Source: Epiperipatus broadwayi
Taxonomy: Eukaryota; Onychophora; Udeonychophora; Euonychophora; Peripatidae
Length of the DNA: 64,000 bases
Assembly (NCBI GenBank): GCA_028023455.1
Contig: JAQFVV010006451.1
Span: 915,501-979,500, forward strand
Direction: 5' to 3'
The notes beneath the pieces were generated by a model. That model was not told the origin of the DNA, did not search any database, and saw nothing but the letters and a program-made list of their open reading frames with translations. Below, in pieces: positions 22,996-34,015 of the stretch. The position numbers and the translations under genes are program-made. The stretch's first letter is position 1; the number at the start of each line of letters is the position of its first letter.

Positions 22996-24239
22996 AAAAG
23001 AACTACGCAGTTTTAAAATGCATTTTTTTTTTCTGATGTTATTTTATTTGCTTCAAATCAAAAGCATTTGATCTTTTGCATTACAATGATTATTTTGTGC
23101 GCGCGTACACTCCATCAGCACATGTATTCATTTCATTATCGTACAGCTTAAAGTACATACTAATGTCAGATATACGTTATTTTGCGCGGACTTTAATATA
23201 TCCTAAATGTACATGACTGCAGTAAATACATATAAATTTATACATACAAAAATAAGTTATTAAATACACTAATTTTTGAAAGATATAAAAGACGTTAAAT
23301 AATTTGTATTTCATTTATATAAAAAAATATCAGATAGGACTACACCTAGGTAAACCATAAATTTACTATATATAATACACTATGCTCTAGAAACTATTTG
23401 AGATTTCAGAAATATTAATTTACATGAAAAAAGATTTCGTGGAGTTTGTTTTAAAAAGATTTGTTACTGACAATTGATTATTTTAATAAATTATATATAT
23501 ATGATGTATAAGCATATTATAGAAATGCAAACATACGCTTTAAAAATTAATTTTCAACAAGATGAAAATAATATAATTATTATATTTATTACGATTCTAG
23601 AATAAACATAAATTATTAATTTTAAAACAAAACACATTTTTACATAAGAAAACAATTTTAAACTACCGCTGGATGTAACATATTCTTACACAATGGTATA
23701 GAATAAAAATAAATTTAGTTTTACATATATGTGCAAGTAAACAATTTCGTGTATATAACTGCGTGCACGCACGTGCAACTGACACGCATATTATGCATTT
23801 AATAGAAGCTAACGAAAATCCTTGATTTTGCATGTGTATATATATTAGCATACTACTGCTTGGACTATTAAAATGTATACTAACAATAAAATGTATTAAC
23901 GCATTTAATTTCTCTAAAAATTAAAAATAACTCGAGGGTTTTTAAAAGTATATAAATTTAATCATGGCACGATTCAATTTCATTTCTTTATTTATAAATT
24001 AATATCACAATAATCAGATTTTACCAATTTAATAATTAATTATTCAAAACAATAATATATTACTTTCCCTATTATGTATTTCTTTATTACACATTCATTT
24101 CATGCCAGATACCCTCTGAGAAGACCCCAAAATAATAATGCAATAGGAAGCAAATATCTTCTCTTTAAATCACACATTTCACTAATTTTCCAAAAAAATG
24201 TGCACTCATGTTGTCAATAAAAAAAAAAAGTAGACACAG
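22996..24239. other. AT-rich sequence downstream of the candidate first exon
   Basis: Presumably intronic if the exon is real. It has small CpG-containing patches near 23097-23110 and 23760-23780 and no recognised repeat. Confidence 0.4.
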
Positions 24240-24640
24240 AGAGATGCTTTATAATTAATATACGATTTCGTGATAAAATAAATCGGACGGTGGATTGTCT
24301 GGAATAAGGCACAGAAGCCATGGTTACCGACGACGTCGGAGTATTTAGAAATTGCTTCTGCTGCTCGGCTGCGCTACACAATGGTTAACGCGAGCATCCT
24401 TACGGTATTTAGATTAGAAAACGTTAGTCGCGCCGGTACAAAAATAAAATAAAATAAAATATATTTTACCTGAATAGAGCAGGACCAACGATAAGGAAGC
24501 AGCTAAATTTATCCACAAATTCATGATTTCAGTTTTCCAAAAGTTCAGCCAATTTATTTGATTCAACTCGTACGTTAAAGCGTGTTAGATACCGAGCCCA
24601 CAACGTCTTCTTACAATCCAGTGGCTGATTAATAACTGAA
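24240..24640 (-). promoter_or_regulatory. CpG-containing island around the candidate first exon
   Basis: CpGs are clustered here ('cgacgacgtcgg', 'cgcgccgg', 'cgtacg') while the rest of the window is strongly CpG-poor, as expected for a germline-unmethylated promoter or first-exon region. A polypyrimidine stretch ending in CAG on the minus strand (24636-24650) is either a 3' splice site or coincidence. No TATA box is obvious. A further CpG cluster with 'gtggcgtcagctacc' lies upstream at 25140-25180. Confidence 0.45.
24470..24524 (-). CDS. Candidate first coding exon encoding a signal peptide
   Basis: The minus strand reads ATG followed by 17 more codons, MNLWINLAASLSLVLLYS, plus one base, then a consensus-like splice donor CAG|GTAAAA at 24470/24469. 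The peptide has an N-terminal polar start, a hydrophobic core (LAASLSLVLLY) and fits a secretory signal peptide, so the gene would encode a secreted or membrane protein. It sits in the only clear CpG-containing island of the window. The 5' UTR would extend to about 24635 if the CAG there is an acceptor, or further if not. No downstream exon was found in 1-24469, so the intron would be longer than the window allows or later exons are too short to see. The gene is not identified. An 18-codon exon could arise by chance; composition and the donor site are the main support. Confidence 0.5.
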
Positions 24641-27600
24641 ACCAACAATAGAGATTAATCCGCTAAAAAAAAAGTGCTGATTATAATTTATTATAAAACA
24701 TTGCTTTAAACTGATTTTATTAAATTAGGAAGTAAATTAATAATTATTTTTTAATTACAAAAAGCCGCATTTTCGAATGTTGATAAATTTAGAACTACTT
24801 TTTCTAAATGTATAATACAGCCACCTGATGGGGTGATTTAACATTATGGTGTTTCGTATTTTAGGAAATACATGCGTTTTATCAAAAGATGGGATGCTAA
24901 ATTTTTGAGAAAGCTTTTTTTTTTATTCTTCGGTAAATTTTTTGCATTCTTTTTGCAAAGATGAAAGATAAATAAACAATCTAAAATTCCAAGTATTAGT
25001 TGTAACATTTTTATACGTATAAGATGCTGATTTTCTTTTTTTTTTAAAAAATAAAATAAAATAAAATTAAAATCTTAAGAATAAAAATTGTAGAATAACG
25101 CGTGAACTGCTATTAAAAATTGGTTGGCGCTTTATTTAATATCTGGTCGGCGTGGCGTCAGCTACCTCGAAATGGCGTAATTACCATATAGGAACTAATT
25201 TGAAATTATTTTAATGGCAATTTTTTTTTTTTGTTGTTAATTGAAAATGATAGATATTTCAAAGTACCTACAGAAGTGAAGATTTGTATCTTAGTTAACT
25301 TGTTAAAATAATTGAAATAAAGAGTATGTCTATCTTTTTGAAACCTAAACTAAAAAAATATTTCCGTAAATAAAATCTGTCTAAGCAAATGAAATACAAA
25401 TTAGAAACTAGAAAAAAAATAAAATGAATGATAATAAACAATTAATAAATTTATATCTTAATGTAATGTTTAAAAAAAAAAAAGCGATACATATTTAACA
25501 GGTGCAAATCAGTTTAAACGTGAAACAAATATACAATCATATATATAATGTTATATACACACAACGATATAAAAAAATAACCAGCTAGTAAGTGTAATAA
25601 TTTAAGATTTATTGCTTAGGAATTTTTAAAAAAGTGATGTATTTGAAGCAAAAGCAGATTCCACAATTCATGGATCTTGAATTCTAAAGAGTCTAATATT
25701 CTAGCAATACAGTAAACCACATATTGTGAATCTATATAATACTGGATTAAAGCTTCATCATATTTTCCAAATTTCTTTCTTTGTCATTATCGACCTGAGG
25801 CACTTACCTTGCATCTTTCTCTCTCTCCCAATTGATTTTTCATTCTCTATCTTTCTTTTTTTTTTTTTGTCATAGTGGCATGGCTGGATGTAAAATTTCT
25901 GATGCATCTTTATGCAAACTCTTTTTGTATCACCTTTTTCTAGTTTAAATGATGATTGTGAAAGTTATTTGAGACTCAAAGGCCATCTGATGTAATTATT
26001 TTACTTTATTTAAATTACCTTTTCTGCAGTATATTTAGATTATTCAAACTATTTAATAACTCTTTAAAAAATCACTAATTATTCTGTAGTTATCATCTGA
26101 AAAAAAAGTTATCAAGTTAATTCAATTGCTAAATAATCTTTGATCTTTGTCATAATCATACTCGCAAAATTTTTGGTATATAGAATGAGGAATCATCATT
26201 ATATGTTTTATTTTTAAAATAAAATAATTTTTAAAATCTATTTAATAAGGAAAAAGTGGCTTAAAAAAGAAGTCAAATACTAAAATAAAAAACATTGTTA
26301 TCAATTGGAAATTAAAAGTAATTAAAAATCAAGAGAAAATAAATTACAAGAGAAACATGTGCAAACTGAAAAAAAGCCTAAAGAAAACAAATGGATAACG
26401 GAAACCATATAAACTGATGATTAAGAAAACCTCTCTGCCCCAGAGTGACCTTATAACCTCACCTGTACCGATGGATGATAAGGATGCATCACAAAGTCCA
26501 GCATCCAAGTTATTGTCTTGCAATAAGAAACTAACGTATTTAACTGGAAATCTAACTTGAGTAATTTGATTTTCCTTAATATAAAAAAAAGTAGTGCATG
26601 ATCTTTTTAAAAGGAATAATCATAAGTGGATGGAACCCATAATGAAAATTATGTATACATACATTGAAGGCTGGCCTCACCTTTTCTGATGATGAAAGAT
26701 ATAATTAAATTATTTATAAATAAATCAATAAATCATTTATTTATAAATAAATGCCACATAACAGATTTAACCGAAAAACATGTGGGTGATTAATTGATCA
26801 ATTTTGTGAACTAATATTCATTTTGATAAATTATGGGTCCTTTTTTTATTATTTCAACAATACAATAAAAATTAATTATAATTATTTACTTATAATAGAT
26901 ATGGAGTTTCTAATTTATTTAAATAAACAATGAATAATTAGTCATTAGGTCACTCAAGCACTCAGATATCTTCAGCTATCATATCTTTTTTTTACTTTAC
27001 TGAGATGGAAATTAGGTTAGAAACATTTGGTTCATGGGTCTTATCTTCTATTGCTGCACAGAATTATGAATGTGAAAAACATCCAGTTAGTGATTCAATA
27101 AGGTTTATGATATGTGTGAAAAATTGATGTTAGAAAGAATTATTCTAAAAAAGTCATAAATTGCTAAAATTAGGTAGTTTCTCAAATTGCTTTTATATAG
27201 CTCAATACATCAATGGCAGACACAGATTGATTCGGTGGAAGTCAGACTCTGGAACTTCAGATTTATAGATCATAATCCAGTTCTAACATTTTATGATCTC
27301 CTAAACCCAACCAGTTATTTTTTTAATACATCATTATAAAAATAAATGTACCAGAATATAAAAATATTAATTCCGAACTATACGAAACTAATTCTTCATC
27401 TACAATGATATATTACAAATTAGTTTGATTTTAGGAATGTTTTACATTTTGGTAAACCAGAGACATGGTTATATTTTGTCTAATAATTTTAATGTCTATA
27501 AATGAATCACAACATTCAAATAAATAATGTTGACAATATAAGCATTTTCGTGATACAATTAATTCTGAATATATTTTTATAATTTACAAATCACATTTCT

Positions 27601-27737
27601 AAAGAATCATTTTAACAAATTTGGAAACAATATCTACTTCCTTGCATTAATGTTAATTTATTGGTCAACAAAAAATAAATTTAAATGGCATCTACATTCT
27701 TAAATGGTAAATAAACTAAGCATTAATATTTTGAAAG
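24641..27737. other. AT-rich sequence upstream of the candidate exon
   Basis: The first ~550 bp may hold promoter elements of the minus-strand gene (CpG cluster 25085-25180). Beyond that I see simple A/T runs and no genes. Confidence 0.4.
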
Positions 27738-28345
27738 TGGGCCACAAGCTAGAAACTAGTCTGGGGCTATTGGATGAGTAGGCCCTAGATGGGGATTTTA
27801 TGCACAAGCTTTTTGGCATCCATTGATTACTCTAGCTTGCTGTGTGTGGCAATATGTATAGTGAGTTTTGCCTGTTTTAACAACAGTTATAAGCAAGCAT
27901 AAGAAATGGTGATCATGTGATGTTTATTGGCTTACAACCAATCCTGCCTAATAAAATAGTGGTGGCTATGGTTATTAAAGAACCAAAGACACCAAAATGT
28001 ATAAGTACTGAACTGAGTTCAGACCTATATAACTATATAAGCTATTGAGCTTGGATTGGAAAATATTAAGGTGTTTTCAATTTAAGACTCATAGTTTTGT
28101 AGTTAAGTGGAGATAAACGGTGGCTTCTGGAGGGTTGCATTAGATCCTAAAATATAGGTGCAGTGCTCTCAGATCCAATGCTCCTCACTGATGAAGGCCA
28201 CAAGCCAGAAACTAGTCTGGGACTATCGGATGAGTAGGTCCCAGATGAGGATTTTATGCACAAGCCTTCTGGCATCCATTGATTACTCTAGCTTGCTGTG
28301 TGTGGCAATATGTATAGTGATTTTTGCTTGTTTTAAAAAGTAGTG
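27738..28345 (+). repeat. Family-B repeat, direct pair
   Basis: Two forward copies share 'ccacaagc(c/t)agaaactag', 'gattttatgcacaagc', 'ggcatccattgattactcta' and 'gcttgctgtgtgtggcaata', spaced about 453 bp apart. The first continues into a tail ('gcataagaaatggtgatcat'), the second stops at ~28345. Direct terminal copies are typical of the 'pseudo-LTRs' of Penelope-like elements, and the family carries a hammerhead-like core (see 28188-28227). There is no ORF apart from repeat translation at 28158-28343. Confidence 0.75.
28188..28227 (+). ncRNA. Hammerhead-ribozyme-like motif in family B
   Basis: CTGATGA (28188-28194), a stem GGC/GCC with loop CACAA, then GAAA (28208-28211), then a second hairpin TAGTC-TGG-GACTA (28213-28225) followed by TC. 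This is the order of a type-I-like hammerhead core (CUGANGA, stem II, GAAA, stem III, UH). A C-A mismatch sits at the base of the second hairpin and no good stem I is visible, so activity is unproven. The same module, with different stem sequences, recurs elsewhere in the window. Confidence 0.5.
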
Positions 28346-29600
28346 CTAACAAAATCTTCAGATTACTTTTTAGCTACTAAATTTTATCAATGTGAACATT
28401 AAATTTGCATCTACATTTTCAGAAGCCATCTTTATTTCTTTTATATATGTTAATGTTTAAACACCCATGGCATTGATGAGTCAGCCATCTAGCATCCACT
28501 GATCATAAGAAATATCTTTGGAGTAGAGTAATAAAAAAGTGAATGTAGATGGTTGAATGTGAACAATGTAGTGTTTTGGCTGGTATTATTATTTCATCTA
28601 TTGATTTGCTTCATATTCTTTAAATAATTTTTTCCCCATTTTCTATTTGTTCTCTTTATATCTTATTCTCATGTATTTGATAATTGAGGAAAATTAAAAA
28701 TATTTTATAATTATTTCTGCTAATGTTTATGACATTGTTCTCTTTTTCTGTGCAACCTTTATTTTACTATCTTTTTTGAATTAGAGAAGTGTCAATTTCA
28801 TAAGCTGCTACATGATTATAAAATGCTTCTCTGAATCAACACATATAGTATCTAGTGGCATAGTTTATCTATTCATTGCAGAAGCTTTAAAATGCTGACA
28901 TATCTAGATTATGAACTGTGACATGAAAAATGTCAGTGTGTTTTGTTCTTTCATTGATTATTTTCAATGCTCTTCTTGCCATTACAAAATTTTGCAAACC
29001 AGTTGAAAACATTCTTGCACTTTAAAACTATACATAGTTTAAATCATATCAAGCATTTAATCAGTAGTTTCATCCAATGTAAAATAAATTTCAGGTTAGT
29101 ACATTATTCCATTTGTGGGTTAAAGTAAGAACCATGCTGTCACATTTGTTATTGTAACTCATGATCTAGACACAATCATACCTTAAAATTTGTCTGGTGA
29201 ATATCTAAAGGCTATGTTACAATGTAGCACATGTTGATTCACAGATGGGACTGCAATCAACTTGGAGAGAAAAGCAGTCACCTTTTCACTAAGCCATACT
29301 GTGTATATGCTAAAATGTTTAAGAAAGCCTTTAATTCTCTTTAGTTCCCTTTTTTATAATGAAAGATACACTACAATTCAGAATGAATGGTCAAATTGCT
29401 TCTGCATCAAAAATATTAGTCTGATAAGACTATAGAATATAAGCAATGGTTTAAAACTTTAAATATATCTATTTTTACATTGTAATAAAATGAACAGCAT
29501 GTTTTGTAACTTCGAGAGTCTCTTAACAAAAACACTATTTTCAAAAAATGATAAATCTTAAATTAGTTATAATTTTGCAAATTTGAGTAAAATAAAATAA
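28346..29600. other. AT-rich spacer
   Basis: No gene or classified repeat seen. Confidence 0.45.
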
Positions 29601-29736
29601 AATAACATAATTAGATGTTAAGCATTAGTGGTCGAGAGGTCAGCGATGGCTGCTTTACAAGCAGTTGTACCAGGTTAGCGGGTTCGTATTCCGGCTGATG
29701 CTATGACACATGAGAAAAAAAATAACACAATTAGAT
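29601..29736 (+). mobile_element. tRNA-derived SINE with target-site duplication
   Basis: The body (29622-29720) starts GCATTAG, has box-A-like TGGTCGAGAGGTCAGCG, a hairpin CTGC-TTTACAA-GCAG, box-B-like GGGTTCGTATTCC, ends GATGC (pairing with the start as an acceptor stem), then CTATGACACATGAG and a short A-tail. It is flanked by AATAACATAATTAGAT (29601-29616) and AATAACACAATTAGAT (29721-29736), a 16-bp target duplication with one mismatch. The same family as 16118-16213. The structure indicates LINE-assisted retroposition. Confidence 0.88.
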
Positions 29737-29990
29737 AACTTCAAAAAAAAAAAGATCTTTCCCAAAATTTGTCTACAAAAAAAAGTCATGAGGAAAATAA
29801 TATTCGTCAGGTAGCAAGTTTTATTATTTTTCTTCTTTATTTTATCATCTATAGATAAAAAACAAGATTCTCCTTTATTGACCAATATTTGACTAGATAA
29901 CAGAAATGACTATGAGCTGTCTATCTGACTTGTAATCTCAAAAACATATCTAATTCTTGTTCAAACTTGGGTATTGAAGTTGAATACATT
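29737..29990. other. Spacer
   Basis: No feature seen; the ORF at 29655-29885 (minus) overlaps the SINE and is not a gene. Confidence 0.5.
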
Positions 29991-30092
29991 AAGGAGTCCA
30001 GTATGAGCCACATCTTGACCCTATAAGGAGTCCAGTATGAGCCACATCTTGACACTATAAGGAGTCCAGTATGAGCCACATCTTGACCCTAA
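29991..30092. repeat. 34-bp minisatellite, three units
   Basis: 'aaggagtccagtatgagcca' plus 'catcttgaccctat' repeats three times at 29991, 30025 and 30059 with a single substitution, an almost perfect 34-bp period. Confidence 0.93.
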
Positions 30093-31948
30093 ATAAGAAT
30101 ATTTTTAATTGTAAAGTGATATTTTATGTTACTTTTTAATTGTGGAGCTTTAAAATTGTATCATGAAAAGTTAAAAAATAAGTTACGAATGGCTGTTCAA
30201 GAGAAATCATACTTTAAATGAATTTTAAAAACATGTTTTGATTAATTAATTGATATTAATACACTTACTATTTGGGTAATTTAGAAGTCTCTCTGTTTGT
30301 TATAATCCTTTTGTTATCAGATCTCTTTTTCACCAGAATAAAAAAAATGTACTGATTTTTGATGACTATCATTGTCATGACATTGTCTTGTATGGTTTGG
30401 TTAAGTAATAGAAAGATAGGCATTGGAGTTCACAGTTAATGGATTGTAATCTAGCTCTGTCATTTCTCATGCTTGTACTTTTTGTAATCTTCTTGGCAAT
30501 AAATCCACTTTTTATCTCTCTATGGTATGTAATATATATCGTTAAACCATATATGGTATGGTGTAATGACAGAATGGTGGAATCTAGAGTTCAAGGTTTA
30601 AGGATTGTGTACTAACTTTTATTTACAGTGATCAATACTCTTGTGAACTTCAAATAGTTATCCATTCAATAAATAAATAAATAGCTTCATAGCTTGAGAA
30701 TTTTTAAGACATTTGTGGAACAGAAGTGCTAGAATTAAAATGGATCTGAGAATCTTTTACTTCACAGCATTGAAACATGCTCGGAAACCATTTAATTATT
30801 TTTAATAATCATCAAGTATCTTGTCTGTTCTCAATATATATTGAAGTAGAATGTATTTCTACCTATACACACCATATATTTATATATATTGAGATGTTTT
30901 TCCTATATCAATATTAATTTATATGCTGGTAGTTAGTGTTGGCCAAGCAAACTTAATTTTAAATTAAGTTGTGTTTTTGGTGAGTGCACTATTATGTATA
31001 TATGTGAAAGGTTTTTAAAGTTAGCTCACTCTATTTCAATGTAACATTTTTTTTGCAGAGTAAACTTTGTAACTGAATTTTATTATCTTTCCAATAAAAT
31101 TATAGTATTGTGGTCTGGAAAATGTTTAGTTAATGAAATTTGGGAATTTCATACTTAATTAAAATGTTGGCTTATTTGATTAAAAATATTTTAATCACTT
31201 ATTTGCTGATAAGAGAGATTCCTTAGATTCCTAAGTGTGTAAACAATGAACAGTGGCTCTATATAAATGCTTACTTCATTAGATTCTGCTTAATGAGCCT
31301 GCTTAATTCATCAGATTCTGTTATTCTGCTTGTCTTTTTATTCTACTATATTCACATGTGAATCATATTGAAAATGAAGTCAGAACTCATTCCAGTTACC
31401 ATATTTGAAGTTGTGGGTGGCAACATACCCAAAAAAATGAACTCCACTCTCCAGCATGAACCTATAGCCAGCATATACAGAATTCACCTGTTAACAAACC
31501 TCCTGAACTAGCCAGCTGCTGACATCCTAAAGCTCATCATAGAAAAGGACTTATCTTCAACCATGAAACAAAAAACCCTATAAATTGTATCAACATATCA
31601 AGTATATTATATACACATTTATATACTATATCTGTACAGATAGTAATAGCTCAATACAAACTTCACTAAGAACATAAGATAGAAGATTTTTATGAACTAT
31701 TCATTAGATATACCAGTTAAACCAGAAATGGGGTATATGAATTTTTTATTCTATATTTCAAGTTTATTGATATATAATTTTATATTCATTTTTATTGAGT
31801 TTATTCTTTTTTTGATGTGCTATATTATATATTATAATCATTTGAGTATGTTTAACTAAACCCTTTACTTTGTTTGATAGTTGATAATTAAGTTTAATAA
31901 AATGCAATAGCTCTTCTAGGATTATTTTTCCTCTTAAACAGAAAGTTA
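30093..31948. other. AT-rich spacer
   Basis: Two weak SINE-like stretches (near 30405-30500 and 30555-30650) contain 'gttcaaggttta'- or 'gagttcacagtt'-like boxes but no full structure. A less AT-rich patch at 31430-31570 matches nothing recognised. No gene. Confidence 0.4.
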
Positions 31949-32332
31949 TTGTAACGATATATAAATATGTCGTTACATTAAATTAAAATAAAATCTTAAA
32001 GTTCACAAATAAAAATAAGTGTATTAAAAAAAAACCCAACTAAACGCTAAAATTAAAATGTTTGTTAAACATATATATTCACACAGATACTAAACTTTAA
32101 AAATATTTTTTTTATAAATGAAAAAAGGTATTTGAATGTACTTTTTTTTATAAAAAAAAGATTTAAATATAAAAATAGTTTAAAAAAAGAAATAACGTAA
32201 GTAAAAATAAAAACAGGTATTAATTAATTCCTGTAATCTGTAAATGGAAATGATTGTTTATTAATTATCCAAAAGCTGTGTAATTAAAAAGTCAGATGAA
32301 AAATAGTTAAGAGAAGAAAGATTTTAGCTTGA

Positions 32333-32450
32333 CCAATGGAAGCAAATAAAGGCCCGGACCATAACGAAAAAAATGGAACAGTGACGTTTTTGTTCATGGA
32401 ATCCATAGGAGGACTATAAAAAGAAAAATATTGAGTTCCAGTCAGTTTTT
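32333..32450 (+). promoter_or_regulatory. CCAAT-TATA promoter in left inverted arm
   Basis: CCAAT at 32333-32337, TATAAAAA at 32415-32422, and an initiator-like 'ttccagtcagttttt' about 30 bp further on. The right arm keeps the same arrangement on the minus strand (ATTGG at 38443-38447, TATAAAAA at 38363-38356), which makes chance occurrence less likely. Confidence 0.5.
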
Positions 32451-33315
32451 CCAGTTTTTTTTTTTGAGGGTCGTGATAGGATGCACATATCACACTCTCT
32501 CTCTATTTTAAAAATGAACTGACTGTGATACCAAAATGAACCAGCTAATGCTACCTCCAGAACATCTGACTGGGTTTTCAAATAAAGACTCCGTGGAAAT
32601 ATACATCAAGAGCAGTGATTCTTCTACTGTAAGCTATTGACATGAACTCTAAAATTTAAAAATAATTAAGAACTTTCATTCAAGCTTATGAACTTATATC
32701 TGACTTTTAAGTTTAAAATTAATTGAAAATGTTTAAATTTATATGTTTTGTGTTGATAAACATCATTTCCATTTTTTTTCTTATTGTATAAATTATTTAT
32801 TGTATTAATACTTATCGTATAAATTATTTAAATGCATGAAATTTAAAGTTGGGTATAGACATTGCATAGATTCGTTAGCAGTTAATTATGTTGCTGTTTC
32901 ATAGTTGATTGGAATATATAAGTCATCATGTCACTGTGGTGTCTTATGATGAACACCATTGGGTTTTTTTGTATTCCCTATGCAATGGACATTAGCGATG
33001 ACTTTGTATTTTGATTGGTTATGTTTATTTTGGAATGTTTTTAACCATAGATTCTGTGCAGCCGATCTATACTCAACATTTTAAAACAAATTTTATAAAA
33101 TTCATCTGTGCGAACATAATAAATGTTAAATTTAAGTCGGGTGTGAATGGTTGTATAGATTTGTAAAGTTATATATAGTTTAAGGGAGGGTAATCTTAGG
33201 TTATTCATTTCGTAGTTGAATTGGCTCAATGGATTGGATATATTTGTGTAATTAGTAGATGTAGTATGAGATCCACTACAGTCAGGATTGCACATATACA
33301 CCACACACCTTCTGT

Positions 33316-33549
33316 TTGCCTATGGATGGGTTTGTAAGATGGCAAAGGACTGCAATCCATTCCTATGGAATTTTGTTTATTGTTCTACTCGCCAACAGAT
33401 GCAGCATTCCTGTTGGTGGAAAGACAATGTCTTCTCTAACTCTACTTACTGTTCAGATGTACATTCCTGACAGTATAGTATTTTGTGTTGTCGTATTTTC
33501 ATGCTATATTGAATACATAAATGTATCAGATGGATTGACGCCAGTTTGA
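33316..33549 (+). CDS. Short ORF in left inverted arm, unknown function
   Basis: A 77-codon frame ending ...DSIVFCVVVFSCYIEYINV plus SDGLTPV-stop. The last ~52 codons are preserved in the right arm in the same frame with the same stop, with 10 base differences, 6 of which change residues in 5 codons. The upstream frame is not shared because of a 2-bp length difference near 33375. One hydrophobic helix (IVFCVVVFSCYI) is likely. The segment IPVGGKTMSSLTLLTVQMYI vaguely recalls the second membrane helix of Cys-loop receptors, but the match is too weak to assign. It could be an exon of a transposon or host gene, or simply a well-conserved non-coding patch. Confidence 0.3.
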   Translation: MPMDGFVRWQRTAIHSYGILFIVLLANRCSIPVGGKTMSSLTLLTVQMYIPDSIVFCVVVFSCYIEYINVSDGLTPV

Positions 33550-34015
33550 CTGTGAACTTTTTGGCCTAAGGTTAAATAAGGGATAGAATATTTTCTTTTC
33601 AAATGCAGATCTATGTAGTCTATTAATACTCGACCATCTAAATAAAGTATTAAACTCATTGAAATTTATTTAAATGTAATATTAAAGATTAATATAAAAA
33701 TCTAAAATATTAAACTTATTTCTCAAATTTAGAATGATTTTATATGTGCGTAAATAAATAGTTTTATGTGTTAATTTCTGGCAGTGGCTTTTATTTATTT
33801 GTATTTAAGATATAAATTAAAGTTATATTTTATCATCTCTGCTACTCCCTAAGCTAGTGACTTGGGCTAACGATCTGAATATTTAAATAAAGTGGAATCT
33901 TAACAGCACGTATCTGCCTAGTTTATAAATTTTTCTAAGTTCAAATGCCTAGATGGCGCCCTGTAGTGCAGATTGCAGTTAGATTCGATCTTCACTTTCT
34001 TTTCGATTGTTATAA

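Larger units (their letters stand above)
31949..34015 (+). repeat. Large inverted repeat, left arm
   Basis: About 2.07 kb that is the reverse complement of 36765-38806, at variable identity (high around 33180-33550 and 33830-33990, lower near 32500-32700). The outer end carries a near-palindrome, GTAACGATATATAAATATG / TCGTTAC. The arm contains a CCAAT box, a TATA box and a short conserved ORF, all pointing inward. It may be the terminal inverted repeat of a DNA transposon, or an inverted segmental duplication. No diagnostic transposase was found, and the target duplication is at most 2-3 bp. Confidence 0.8.

Noticed and set aside
29622-29720. Functional tRNA gene
   Set aside because: A-tail, target duplication, a second copy inside a LINE and imperfect stems indicate a SINE.
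33316-33549. Cys-loop (neurotransmitter-receptor) exon
   Set aside because: Only a loose likeness in ~20 residues; conserved TM1-TM2 landmarks are missing.
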